Positions 27,565 through 36,330 of a stretch of 55,627 nt of DNA are shown in pieces. The notes beneath the pieces are model-generated. The model ran no database searches, was not told where the DNA came from, and was given only the letters and a program-made list of their open reading frames with translations. Numbering within the stretch: position 1 is the stretch's first letter; each line of letters starts with the position of its first letter. Source of the DNA: Phycisphaerales bacterium (lineage in GTDB: Bacteria; Planctomycetota; Phycisphaerae; Sedimentisphaerales; Anaerobacaceae); assembly GCA_003170415.1 (NCBI GenBank), contig PMZJ01000004.1:1-55627 (forward strand), read 5' to 3'. A program made the translations under genes and the position numbers.

Positions 27565-28569
27565 ATGAAAGTTCTGTTCATTGGCGGAACCGGGATAATA
27601 AGCACTGGGGTAACACAAATGGCCGTCGAAAGAGGAATCGACCTGTATTTGCTCAACCGCGGGCAAAGCAGAAAACTGGTTCCCAGCGACGTTAAGGTCA
27701 TCAAAGGCGACATCAGGGACAGGAAGTCCGCGAGCAAACTTCTAAAACTGCACGATTTCGACGTCGTTGTCAACTGGGTGGCATACATACCGACGCACGT
27801 CGAGGCCGACATCGAGTTTTTCAGGGGTAAAGTAGGCCAATACATATTCATCAGTTCCGCTTCGGCCTATCAAAAGCCGGCGACTCACTGGCTCATCACC
27901 GAATCGACGCCGTTGGCCAATCCGTACTGGCAGTATTCGCGAGACAAAATCGCCTGTGAAGACCGGCTGATGGCTGAATACCGCGATAATGGTTTTCCCA
28001 TCACAATCGTCCGGCCATCGCTGACATACGGAATTACGATGATACCGGCGGCGATTAACAGTTGGCAAAAGCCCTGGACGATTGTTGACCGTATGCGCAA
28101 GGGTAAAAAAATTATCATCCACGGCGACGGTCTGACTCTCTGGACGATGACACACAACACGGATTTCGCCAAAGGTTTCCTCGGGCTTATGGGCAACGTT
28201 CAATCAATCGGCCACGCCGTTCACATCACATCAGATGAGGCACTTACCTGGAACCAGATATATCAGGCGATAGCGGATGCCGCGGGCGTAAAGCATAAGC
28301 CGGTTTATATCCCCTCCGATTTTATCGCCAAAATCGACCCCGGGCACACAGGCACGCTTTTGGGCGACAAATCCTGCTGTGCCGTCTTCGATAACACCAA
28401 AATAAAGCGCCTCGTTCCTGATTTTGTCGCTACCGTTCCTTTTTCACAGGGCGTAAGGCGATCGGTTGATTGGTTCGAGGCCGACCGGGAACGATGTGTG
28501 GTAGACGATGATTACAACAAGTTTATGGACCGCACCATTGCCGCCTACGAAAAAGCATTGCCCAGGTGA
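27565..28569 (+). CDS. Extended-SDR NAD-dependent epimerase/dehydratase-like protein
   Basis: The 334-residue protein starts with a Rossmann fold 'MKVLFIGGTGIISTGVTQMA', with a G-G-T-G-I-I-S loop. It has 'VIKGDIRD', 'FDVVVNWVAYIP', 'YIFISSASAYQKP' and the active-site pair 'YSRDK' (Tyr-x3-Lys). 'FPITIVRPSLTYG' follows. It starts four bases after the GH94 stop, so it is part of the sugar operon. Family members act on nucleotide sugars or simple sugar derivatives; the substrate is unknown. Confidence 0.8.
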   Translation: MKVLFIGGTGIISTGVTQMAVERGIDLYLLNRGQSRKLVPSDVKVIKGDIRDRKSASKLLKLHDFDVVVNWVAYIPTHVEADIEFFRGKVGQYIFISSASAYQKPATHWLITESTPLANPYWQYSRDKIACEDRLMAEYRDNGFPITIVRPSLTYGITMIPAAINSWQKPWTIVDRMRKGKKIIIHGDGLTLWTMTHNTDFAKGFLGLMGNVQSIGHAVHITSDEALTWNQIYQAIADAAGVKHKPVYIPSDFIAKIDPGHTGTLLGDKSCCAVFDNTKIKRLVPDFVATVPFSQGVRRSVDWFEADRERCVVDDDYNKFMDRTIAAYEKALPR

Positions 28570-28583
28570 GGCGTTATTGCCTT

Positions 28584-29909
28584 TCAAAGTTTGCGGTTGA
28601 GGAGTTGTTTTTTGTCGCGAACGAGGTCGGCACGCTCAGGGAAAATTTTCATTATCTCGTTGGCGTCGGTGGGGCTGAGTGTATATGTGCTTTCCTGCCC
28701 GAGCACTATCTTTGTCGGTTTTTTTGAATTGTCGTAATAAGTTTGCTGCCAGTAGCCGCGTCCATCCAGCCATTCCATTCTGACGGAATTGCTGTCCGTC
28801 TGCCCTTTGGCGGGGGGCATTTTCTCGACATACGCCGGCATAATAATCCCTTCCGACCTGATTACGTCGATGATGACGGCCTGCTCGTTGCTGTCCAGCA
28901 CCCTTGTCAAAACCGGGTCAAGAATAACATCCGGCACAGTCGCCTCGCCAAGCTCATATTCGCTTGTCCGCTGGTTGACGGATAAGCCGGCCCGTAACCT
29001 GCGAACCGCCAGAACGCCGGAGCCGGCCGTCATTTCGATGCCTTTGCTGCCCATTCTTGAGATGGTCTCGACCCGCCAGGTGAACTGTCGCAGGTCAGCA
29101 CCTCCGCGGAAAAAGCTGACCTGCTCATCAGGTACAGACCCTCGCAAATAGTAATAACTCGCCGCGTTGATGGTGGTGTTGGCGTCTGTTTGAATCGCCG
29201 CCATCGCGTCCATCGTAAAGCCGATTGCCTGCCCGCGGGCATCGGTGATAGTGAAGAGAGAAACTAACTGGCCCGAATTGCCAGCCAGAATATCATTTAG
29301 TCCCTCACCCCTGACCTCGCTGATTAACTGTGCTCCCGCCTGTAAAAACCCATTGTCGCTGAACCGTATGCTTTTGACGATTTTCTCGAAAACCTGTTGC
29401 GCCAGGCCTTGTTCTTCCGCCGTCTGCAATACCTCGATTTCAAGTTGTCGCCCGCCCGCAAGTTCACAGACGCCCAAAATTATCTCAATCCCCGCGCCGG
29501 TATTTACGCTTGCCCAGTTGACGGTAAGCTGGTCTGCCGTTATTTGACCCGTCTCAATCGTCTGGGCTTCGGCGTGCTCCTCGTCAAGTCGCTCCTGCGG
29601 TGTCCCCGCGCGTGTCGCCAGCAGGTAACGGCACTGGGCGTATGACTGGTTCGTAACGCCGCCGGCAACAAGGACACTGCTGGCCGAAAAGATATTGTTT
29701 TCATAAGTCCATTTCTCTTCGCATTTCCAGCTGTTGCCCGAAGGCATCGAAAGCGACAATCCCGACCGGCTCAATTCAATGGGCGCAGACATCCTAATGC
29801 CGGTTTTGGAGTGCATTACCAACTGTGCCACCAGCAATGAAATAACCAGAAGGGCCGGCATCGCAATTGTACGGGCTATGTGTTTTTCTGCTTTGTTGTC
29901 ATCGACCAT
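28584..29909 (-). CDS. Membrane-anchored protein of unknown function
   Basis: The 441-residue protein has a single N-terminal membrane helix ('TIAMPALLVISLLVAQLVMH', about 13-32). The rest is probably outside the cytoplasm: short beta segments such as 'GLSLSMPSGNSWKCEEKWTY', 'LTVNWASVNTGAGIEIILGV', 'FTMDAMAAIQTDANTTINAA', 'QFTWRVETISRMGSKGIEM' and 'EYELGEATVPDVILDPVLTR'. No family is recognised; the pattern suggests a beta-rich protein. The gene is convergent with the sugar operon and stands upstream, on the minus strand, of no obvious partner. Confidence 0.65.
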   Translation of the reverse strand: MVDDNKAEKHIARTIAMPALLVISLLVAQLVMHSKTGIRMSAPIELSRSGLSLSMPSGNSWKCEEKWTYENNIFSASSVLVAGGVTNQSYAQCRYLLATRAGTPQERLDEEHAEAQTIETGQITADQLTVNWASVNTGAGIEIILGVCELAGGRQLEIEVLQTAEEQGLAQQVFEKIVKSIRFSDNGFLQAGAQLISEVRGEGLNDILAGNSGQLVSLFTITDARGQAIGFTMDAMAAIQTDANTTINAASYYYLRGSVPDEQVSFFRGGADLRQFTWRVETISRMGSKGIEMTAGSGVLAVRRLRAGLSVNQRTSEYELGEATVPDVILDPVLTRVLDSNEQAVIIDVIRSEGIIMPAYVEKMPPAKGQTDSNSVRMEWLDGRGYWQQTYYDNSKKPTKIVLGQESTYTLSPTDANEIMKIFPERADLVRDKKQLLNRKL

Positions 29910-29997
29910 AAGATTACCGTTGATTTTTAAGTTGTGATTTGAAAAAAAGAAACAGTAAATCGAAAAATCGCTCCAACTGCATTATACGGCACTTTGT

Positions 29998-30990
29998 TTA
30001 ATCAAGGATGGCGGCGGCTGACTCGTCGAGGGCCTGCTGGCCTTTGTGCAAGAACCTGTAATAAGCCCACTTTGCAAGCCCGCTGGCCGCGAAGCCGCAG
30101 AAAATCAGAACAAACGCGACCTGACGACTCCAGATTATCAGCGCGAAAAACAGCAAGGCCCTGATTAGATGCGCAAATGGTTTTTTGCCCCTTATATACT
30201 GGTTGAGCACGTGTGCGTACCTGATTCGACTGACCATCAGCACTGCTATGCCGACGGCGATTATCGGCAGCGAATAAATCACCAAATCATCAAGCAGGAA
30301 ACTCACAAATCCCGCGGCCCAGTCGCGTCCCGGGTGCGCCAGAAAATCAGGCACCGTCTCCTGGTTAAATATCACCAAACTGACGATAACGCCCGCCGCG
30401 GCAGGTGTCGGCAGCCCCACAAAACTCATATGCGCCGACTCATCCTCCTCGTTTTCGACGTTGAACCGGGCCAGCCGGATCGCCGCGCAGCTCATATACG
30501 TTGCCGCCGCAAGCCAGATAAATCGCTCAATGAAACTGATTATGACAGGGTTAACATCCGTAAGCCCTGACAATTTGTGCTCAATAATCTTGAGCATCAA
30601 AAACGCCGGCGCCACGCCGAAACTGACTATATCGCACAAGCTGTCCAATTGTCCCCCGAAACTCGACGTGCTCTGGCTCATACGCGCCAGCCGTCCGTCC
30701 AGCATATCCGCCACCATCGCCAGCAGAATCATATAGCCCGACATCGCGAAATAAGGCACGACAAGTCGGTGGTATGCGAATTGTCCCGTTTCCGAAGTAA
30801 TCGCCTGGCTGGCAAAAGTAATCGCGGCGAACCCGCACGCGCCGTTTATAATCGTAACTAATGAAGGCAAAATCGTGATGTATTTGAGCCGCTGCCTCCG
30901 CATCCGCCGCAGGAAACTTTCCTTCGACGCATCAGTCCTCCATCGCGCCGGTTTTTGAATGATTGGCTTGTTCGGCTCTGATTCGTTCAT
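29998..30990 (-). CDS. pssA: CDP-diacylglycerol-serine O-phosphatidyltransferase
   Basis: The product (330 residues from ATG 30990) is a CDP-alcohol phosphatidyltransferase. The signature D-G-x2-A-R-x8-G-x3-D-x3-D is seen in 'DMLDGRLARMSQSTSSFGGQ' plus 'LDSLCDIVSFGVAP', in a protein with about seven membrane helices. It makes phosphatidylserine from CDP-diacylglycerol and serine, which the neighbouring Psd then decarboxylates. The ATG overlaps the psd stop in ATGA form, which supports this start over the longer reading to 31047. A charged N-terminal extension of about 35 residues precedes the first helix. Confidence 0.92.
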   Translation of the reverse strand: MNESEPNKPIIQKPARWRTDASKESFLRRMRRQRLKYITILPSLVTIINGACGFAAITFASQAITSETGQFAYHRLVVPYFAMSGYMILLAMVADMLDGRLARMSQSTSSFGGQLDSLCDIVSFGVAPAFLMLKIIEHKLSGLTDVNPVIISFIERFIWLAAATYMSCAAIRLARFNVENEEDESAHMSFVGLPTPAAAGVIVSLVIFNQETVPDFLAHPGRDWAAGFVSFLLDDLVIYSLPIIAVGIAVLMVSRIRYAHVLNQYIRGKKPFAHLIRALLFFALIIWSRQVAFVLIFCGFAASGLAKWAYYRFLHKGQQALDESAAAILD

Positions 30991-31667
30991 AACTTTATAA
31001 TCGGCGTTAACCCCGCCTTTACTTTGTCTCCGGTTTTGACTAAGCACTTAACCCCATCGCGAGCCGGCACATAAACTTCCGTCCGCGAACCGAACTTTAT
31101 CATACCAAATTTTTCGCCCGCTGCCAAGTTTTGCCCCGGATCCGCTTTACAGACGATTCGCCGGGCTATCGCTCCGCTTATCTGGCGGACAATCAGTTTA
31201 TCATTGGGCGATTCAATTCTCGTCAGCCACAGGTCATTCGATTCGTTCACCTTACCTGCTTCTGGGTTTCTGGCGTCAAGAAATTGGCCTTCGCGATAGG
31301 TGATTTTCTCGACTTTTGCTCCGCAGGGGCTTCGATTGATATGCACGTCGAAAATATTCAGGAATATCCCGACCCGCATCGCCTTGCCGCCGATGAAGTT
31401 GGGTTCGTCAACTATCTTGATATCGGCTATTGTCCCGTCCGCAGGTGCAATCAGGATATCCTTATCTTCCGGCACAATCCTTTCCGGGTCGCGGAAAAAC
31501 GATAACGTCCATATAAGGACGATGCCCAGCGCAATCTCGACGAATTGAATAATCCATTCAGGCGTCGTCGGATTTGCGCCGAAGTACAGCACAATCATAA
31601 ACACAAGCAGCATCGCCGGATAAAACACCACCTGCGGCCAGCCATATCTCGTCAACGGTATCTTCAT
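30987..31667 (-). CDS. psd: Phosphatidylserine decarboxylase proenzyme (short, archaeal-like type)
   Basis: The 226-residue protein starts with two membrane helices ('VVFYPAMLLVFMIVLYFG' and 'FVEIALGIVLIWTLSFFRDP'). It then has 'APADGTIADIKIVDEPNFIG', 'MRVGIFLNIFDVHINRSP', 'DARNPEAGKVNESNDLWL' and the self-cleavage site 'KFGMIKFGSRTEVYVP', where the Ser of F-G-S becomes the pyruvoyl group. It converts phosphatidylserine to phosphatidylethanolamine. Its stop overlaps the pssA start, so the two steps are co-translated. Confidence 0.93.
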   Translation of the reverse strand: MKIPLTRYGWPQVVFYPAMLLVFMIVLYFGANPTTPEWIIQFVEIALGIVLIWTLSFFRDPERIVPEDKDILIAPADGTIADIKIVDEPNFIGGKAMRVGIFLNIFDVHINRSPCGAKVEKITYREGQFLDARNPEAGKVNESNDLWLTRIESPNDKLIVRQISGAIARRIVCKADPGQNLAAGEKFGMIKFGSRTEVYVPARDGVKCLVKTGDKVKAGLTPIIKL

Positions 31668-31846
31668 CGCCGATATACTATCAGAATACGCCGTTTTTGC
31701 CAGAAGATTGGCAAAATCGCCGAACCTCGGCGTTGCACCTTTCCATTCCCCAACCTTGACATTCTATTTTCGCCAAACTAAATTACAGACAAAGAGTGCT
31801 GTTTGAGTAATAATGAAAGGTTTACGGAGAAGCAAGGCGAAGGATC

Positions 31847-32059
31847 GTGGGAACAGAGGATTATTACGACGATTTTGTAGACACACCGGAAGATTACGGA
31901 GAAACGGGGCGGGATAGCTACTTCGATGAGGTGCAACAGAAGATTCGCGAGCTATATGAGGGGGACAAGCAAAGTGTTATACTGCTCCCCGTTAAGAAAT
32001 ACTACCATACTTTGCACCATTCCTTAACGGGGAGCAGTATAGAGGTTGTTAGGAATTGA
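31847..32059 (+). pseudogene. Probable truncated gene ended by an inverted repeat
   Basis: A 70-codon frame starts with GTG 31847 after GAAGGA. The first 44 residues are acidic and coding-like ('DYYDDFVDTPEDYGETGRD', 'YFDEVQQKIRELYEGDKQS'). From residue 45 the frame is read through a perfect 19-bp inverted repeat and loses any protein character ('VILLPVKKYYHTLHHSLTG'). A terminator follows at 32095. The most likely story is a longer gene broken by a repeat insertion or by excision of a mobile element, leaving the N-terminus. It could also be a real small protein. Confidence 0.45.
31978..32041. repeat. Perfect 19-bp inverted repeat with a 26-base spacer
   Basis: The left arm (31978-31996, TATACTGCTCCCCGTTAAG) is the exact reverse complement of the right arm (32023-32041). 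The core TGCTCCCCGTTAA recurs at about 55130-55142. This looks like paired transposon ends with the inside missing, or a miniature element. Confidence 0.8.
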
Positions 32060-32094
32060 ATAGCCCTAAGGGGCTTAATTGCCGCAACATCATT

Positions 32095-32127
32095 GCCGGC
32101 AGGCACTTACGACTGCCGGCGTTTTTT
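32095..32127 (+). terminator. Intrinsic terminator after the truncated gene
   Basis: GCCGGCAG (32095-32102) pairs with CTGCCGGC (32113-32120) around a 10-base loop, followed by G and six T. It would stop plus-strand transcription from the frame at 31847 before the GH5 gene. Confidence 0.85.
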
Positions 32128-32154
32128 CTAATTTATCGTGCAATAACTTAATCC

Positions 32155-32184
32155 TTGAAAACGTAGTAGGTTTTATGGTAAACT
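32155..32184 (+). promoter_or_regulatory. Candidate promoter of the GH5 gene at 32288
   Basis: TTGAAA at 32155-32160 and TAAACT at 32179-32184 are spaced by 18 bases. The -10 box is weak. Confidence 0.3.
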
Positions 32185-32287
32185 TATATTGAACAGGTAA
32201 ACGGAGTTACTGACCGATTGCGGCCCATCATTACTGTCTCCACACATACCCAGTAAATGGGGTTTGCGTTCTTTTTTTGGGGTTAGA

Positions 32288-35200
32288 ATGATGAAGAAGA
32301 GAAGATTAACTCAGGCCATCGTAGTTTTCGCACTTTTCTGTTTAGCAACCCCGCTTTATGCCGCTACTCCCTGGCTGCACACAGACGGCAATGTAATCAA
32401 AGACCCCTGCGGAAATACTGTCATTCTGAGAGGCATCGATTTGATTGATTTGGGTTTCCTTCAGGACTGGGAGGGCGGCGCAATCGCTATGGTTGACCGG
32501 CTGACGAATCAAAGCGACCCGTGCGGAAATTCTCCCGGTTGGTACCCCAGAGTTCTCAGAATTAACATTACCCCGCCTGATTCGGTGAGCGGCTGGCCTC
32601 ATCCCTTCAACCCAAACAATACTGATTTATATAACCTTCTCAGGTCGGTTGTTGATTACTGTAAAACAAAAGACCTTTACGCAATCATCGACTGGCATTA
32701 TGTTGACAATACTTACAGCCACGTTGCATCAACAAACCAATTCTGGACGTATATGGCGCCTAAGTTCGCCAACGACAGCCACGTTATCTTTGAGCTTTTC
32801 AACGAACCAATAAATAACACTTTCGGTTCTGATATTGCCAACTGGCAAAGTGTCAGAACAGATATGCAAAATTGGTTTAACCTCGTGCGTTCATACGCAC
32901 CGAATAATCTTATCCTTGTAGCGGGGCCGAGCTGGTCCCAGACAATCGGGCCGGCAGCAACTTATCCCCTTACGGGAGACAACATCGCTATTGTTTCGCA
33001 CATTTACCCCTGTCACTGGCTTAACGGGACACCTGGCAGTAACTGGTACACGACCAATATTAATACCTGCCTCACACGCTACCCCGTTTTTATGAGCGAA
33101 TGGGGGTTCTGGAGTGATTCAACCGACACGATTGGTTACGGCTGTATTACTACCTACGGCCAGCCGCTCCAAAATTTTCGTGAGGCACGAAACATCAGCA
33201 ACAGCGCCTGGGTTTCAAGTTATGACTGGTCGCCTACGATGTTTACTACCACGAGCTATAAGCTTCGCATCGGCGAATACGAAATGGGCGGTTTTGTGAA
33301 AGATACGCTTTACCTGATGAGAAACAACAACCAGCCCAGCAACGGAAACACTATACCGCCTGCGGCTCCGACAGGACTGACGGCAACACCCAGCACAGGA
33401 ACCGTAACGCTTGACTGGAATGACAACACCGACAGCGATTTGTACGGCTACGATATTTATCGTTCGACAACACCGGGCGGCCAAATCAATCGGCTCAATC
33501 TTGTGCGTTCTAAAACCTCCGCTTACACCGACACAAACGTCGCTGGCACAAGGACCTATTACTACATTGTAACGGCGGTAGATACAAACTTTAACTCATC
33601 CGCCGATTCAATCGAGGTGTCGGCGACTGTTCCTGCCGACTCGACGCCTCCCGCAGTTCCTTCGGGCCTGTCCGCGACGGCAGGCGACGCAAATGTTTTG
33701 CTTGTCTGGAACAATAACAGTGAGATAGATTTCAACGGCTACAACGTATATCGTTCGACAACTTCCGGCGGCACTTACACAAAATTAAACAGCTCTTTAT
33801 TGAGCAGTTCGGATTACACCGATAACAGTGTTACAAATGGCACAACCTATTATTACGTTGTTACGGCAGTAGATACCTCTTTGAACGAATCGGCGAACTC
33901 GAGCCAGGTTGCAGCCAAACCTCAAATCAACCCAATCGTTGGAATAATCGGCTCATGGGTAACCGGAACAACTCACGCGAAAGAATCGGGCTATAATCGC
34001 GCATTGGTATTTGTCGCACATGCAAAAAGCAGCAGCAGTTCATCCAGTTTGACCGCTGTCACCTATGGCGGACAAGCGATGGCAAAAATTACCGATAAGC
34101 TCACAGGGAGCGGCTCCAGCCGGGCATACGTTGCGGCGTTTATCCTCAACGACGCCAATATTACTGCGGCGACTACCACCACCTTCACTCCGACCTGGAC
34201 TTCGGCGCCAGGCAGTATCACATACACAAGTGTATTCCTTCAGAATGTTAACCAGACGACTCCTGTAGGGGCTAAAGACAGTAACGGGGCAACAAGCGGC
34301 ACTAAGGTATCAACTTCTGCACTTACCACGAGCAACGGCGATATGGTAATTGAAAATGCTGCCAGCTCCGTCATTGGCACATACACAATAACAACCGGCT
34401 GGACTGAAGACGTTGATCTTTCCGTGTCTGGTTACGATGGCATGGATGGACACAAACCTGCAACGGGCGCCAGTGAAACGCCGAGTATAACCCAAACGAG
34501 CGGCAACCATTCACTTATCGGCTTCGTAGTCAAGATGGCCCCCAATTTGCCTCCGGCTGCGCCGACCGGACTGTCGGCAGCGTCAAGCGTATTTATCTCG
34601 CTCAACTGGAACAACAATACTGAAATCGATCTGGCCGGTTACAATGTTTATCGTTCGACAACCTCCGGCAGCGGCTATGTCAAACTGGACAGTAATTTAT
34701 TAACCAGTTCGGATTACACTGACACTAATGGTGTTAGTGGAACAACCTATTACTATGTCGTTACCGCAGTTGACACCGCCGGTCTTGAATCCGTTAATTC
34801 AAGCGAGGTTTCCGCTACGCCGATAAGTCCCGCGAGTGGAACCGGGTCAATACTCCGCGAATGGTGGAATGATATACCGGGACCCGATATAGAAGATCTG
34901 CTTTCAAACGTTAATTACCCCGACAATCCGAGCGGCAGAGAATTGGTTACGAAACTGGAAGGGCCTGTAAACTGGGACGACAATTACGGTTCTCGATTCT
35001 TAGGGTATCTAAACCCGGTAATCAGCGGCATCTACACGTTCTGGATTGCCAGTGACGATACGGGCTTCCTGCTTCTTAGCACAGACGATGACCCTGCTAA
35101 CCTGTCATTGATTGCTTATACGGTGGACCCAACGGGCTGGCGAACATGGGATACATACTCTTCGCAGCAGTCGTCGCCAATTTCGCTGGTAGCCGGCCAG

Positions 35201-35491
35201 AAGTATTATTTTGAAGTTCTGCACAAAGAAGATACCGGCGACGACAACGTATCGATAGCGTGGGAGGGACCGGGGATAACTCAGCAGGTCATTGACGGGG
35301 TATATTTATCACCCTGCTCTCTGGAATTTGTGGACTTTGCGGGATTTGCCGGCCAGTGGGGTCAAATCGACTGCAATGCAGACAACAACTGGTGCAGCGG
35401 CGCCGATTTTGACCGCGACGGAACAGTTGATATAGAAGACCTGATATCATTTACTGACGGCTGGCTGGTGGGAAATAACCCTATATATTAA
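32288..35491 (+). CDS. Multidomain secreted GH5 endo-glucanase/mannanase-type enzyme
   Basis: From ATG 32288 the product has 1067 residues. A signal peptide (about 1-25, 'VVFALFCLATPLYA') leads into a GH5 barrel (about 28-345) with the acid/base in 'HVIFELFNEPINN' and the nucleophile in 'YPVFMSEWGFWS'. Three FN3-like domains follow at about 355-445, 455-545 and 755-845, each with 'YNVYRSTTSG'-like strands. An unrecognised beta domain lies at about 555-745, a PA14 domain at about 850-1005 ('GSILREWWNDIPGPDIEDLL'), and a dockerin-like tail ('CSGADFDRDGTVDIEDLISF'). It is closely related to the GH5 protein at 43041. Target is likely a beta-glucan or mannan; subfamily not decided. Confidence 0.9.
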   Translation: MMKKRRLTQAIVVFALFCLATPLYAATPWLHTDGNVIKDPCGNTVILRGIDLIDLGFLQDWEGGAIAMVDRLTNQSDPCGNSPGWYPRVLRINITPPDSVSGWPHPFNPNNTDLYNLLRSVVDYCKTKDLYAIIDWHYVDNTYSHVASTNQFWTYMAPKFANDSHVIFELFNEPINNTFGSDIANWQSVRTDMQNWFNLVRSYAPNNLILVAGPSWSQTIGPAATYPLTGDNIAIVSHIYPCHWLNGTPGSNWYTTNINTCLTRYPVFMSEWGFWSDSTDTIGYGCITTYGQPLQNFREARNISNSAWVSSYDWSPTMFTTTSYKLRIGEYEMGGFVKDTLYLMRNNNQPSNGNTIPPAAPTGLTATPSTGTVTLDWNDNTDSDLYGYDIYRSTTPGGQINRLNLVRSKTSAYTDTNVAGTRTYYYIVTAVDTNFNSSADSIEVSATVPADSTPPAVPSGLSATAGDANVLLVWNNNSEIDFNGYNVYRSTTSGGTYTKLNSSLLSSSDYTDNSVTNGTTYYYVVTAVDTSLNESANSSQVAAKPQINPIVGIIGSWVTGTTHAKESGYNRALVFVAHAKSSSSSSSLTAVTYGGQAMAKITDKLTGSGSSRAYVAAFILNDANITAATTTTFTPTWTSAPGSITYTSVFLQNVNQTTPVGAKDSNGATSGTKVSTSALTTSNGDMVIENAASSVIGTYTITTGWTEDVDLSVSGYDGMDGHKPATGASETPSITQTSGNHSLIGFVVKMAPNLPPAAPTGLSAASSVFISLNWNNNTEIDLAGYNVYRSTTSGSGYVKLDSNLLTSSDYTDTNGVSGTTYYYVVTAVDTAGLESVNSSEVSATPISPASGTGSILREWWNDIPGPDIEDLLSNVNYPDNPSGRELVTKLEGPVNWDDNYGSRFLGYLNPVISGIYTFWIASDDTGFLLLSTDDDPANLSLIAYTVDPTGWRTWDTYSSQQSSPISLVAGQKYYFEVLHKEDTGDDNVSIAWEGPGITQQVIDGVYLSPCSLEFVDFAGFAGQWGQIDCNADNNWCSGADFDRDGTVDIEDLISFTDGWLVGNNPIY

Positions 35492-35516
35492 ACAAATAGA
35501 CACTCCATAGATTGCT

Positions 35517-35556
35517 AAAAAAAGGGCTGCGAGTTGTATATACGCAGCTCTTTTTT
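35517..35556 (+). terminator. Intrinsic terminator of the GH5 gene
   Basis: AGGGCTGCG (35523-35531) pairs with CGCAGCTCT (35543-35551, one G-T) around an 11-base loop. The stem is flanked by an A-run on the left and T6 on the right, so it could work in both directions. It starts 25 bases after the stop. Confidence 0.8.
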
Positions 35557-35585
35557 ATTCAGCAACGCCTTGTAAATTTTATCTT

Positions 35586-35650
35586 AAAAAAACCGGAGAC
35601 GAGGTCCCCCCCGTTGCACTGGGTATTACTCGGTCAGCAACCCCGTCTCC
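35586..35650 (-). terminator. Minus-strand hairpin with T-run: terminator of rpiB operon or small RNA 3' end
   Basis: Read on the minus strand, GGAGACG (35650-35644) pairs with CGTCTCC (35601-35595) and an inner GTTGC/GCAAC pair (35641-35637 with 35617-35613) stacks inside. GG and a run of seven T (35592-35586) follow. It lies about 200 bases after the rpiB stop, so it may end that operon. The long structured interior and distance from the gene also allow a separate small RNA. The rest of the gap 35492-35856 holds no gene I can support. Confidence 0.6.
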
Positions 35651-35856
35651 TTCGAAGAAGAGAGGAGAAGAGAAGGCGTTAATTTCTCACTTACTCCAAT
35701 TAGAATATAAGTTGCTTTTCGGGGAAATCCAAATACGGGGAGCTGATTTTCGATTTATTATTTAATATTTTTGATTTTTGGGCTCGTTCGCCCGTATATA
35801 AAGCGGATAAAAGCAGAAAATCGCAAATATAAAACAAAAAAAAGACGCGGGATGGC

Positions 35857-36330
35857 TCAATCGGTGTTATTCTTTATAGCCGTGGGGTCTTTTTGCTCTT
35901 CAATGGCCTCTATTTTTCGGACCCTTCGCAGGTGTCTTCCGCCTGCGAAATCGGTGCCGAGCCAGACCTCGACCATTTTGCGAAGAAGAACCTCGCCCAA
36001 AAGCTCGCCGGAGACGCAAAGGACGTTGGCGTCGTTGTGATGACGCGAAATGCGTGCGCCAAGCTCATCGTAGCAGAGAGCGGCGCGGACGCCTTTGACT
36101 TTGTTGGCGCTGATGCTCATTCCGATACCGGTGCCGCAAGCGAGAATAGCCCTGTCGGCTCTTTTCTCAGCAACGGCTCTGGCCGCGAGATAGGCGGGGT
36201 CGGGATAATCAACGGGATTGCCGTCGACAGTCCCGACGTCAATGCACTCGTGACCAAGCTGAGTGATTATGGTCTTAATCAGTTCTTTTGCCTTGTAACC
36301 GCGATGGTCGCTTCCAACCGCTATTTTCAT
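35857..36330 (-). CDS. rpiB: Ribose-5-phosphate isomerase B
   Basis: The 157-residue protein matches RpiB/LacAB: 'MKIAVGSDHRGYKAKELIKT', 'DYPDPAYLAARAVAEKRADR', the active-site loop 'AILACGTGIGMSISANKVKG' (Cys general base), 'RAALCYDELGARISRHHNDA' and 'NVLCVSGELLG'. It interconverts ribose 5-phosphate and ribulose 5-phosphate in the pentose phosphate pathway; activity on allose 6-phosphate is also known in the family. Its ATG overlaps the stop of the gene upstream (ATGA), so both are translated together. A charged tail of about 12 residues follows the fold. Confidence 0.96.
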   Translation of the reverse strand: MKIAVGSDHRGYKAKELIKTIITQLGHECIDVGTVDGNPVDYPDPAYLAARAVAEKRADRAILACGTGIGMSISANKVKGVRAALCYDELGARISRHHNDANVLCVSGELLGEVLLRKMVEVWLGTDFAGGRHLRRVRKIEAIEEQKDPTAIKNNTD

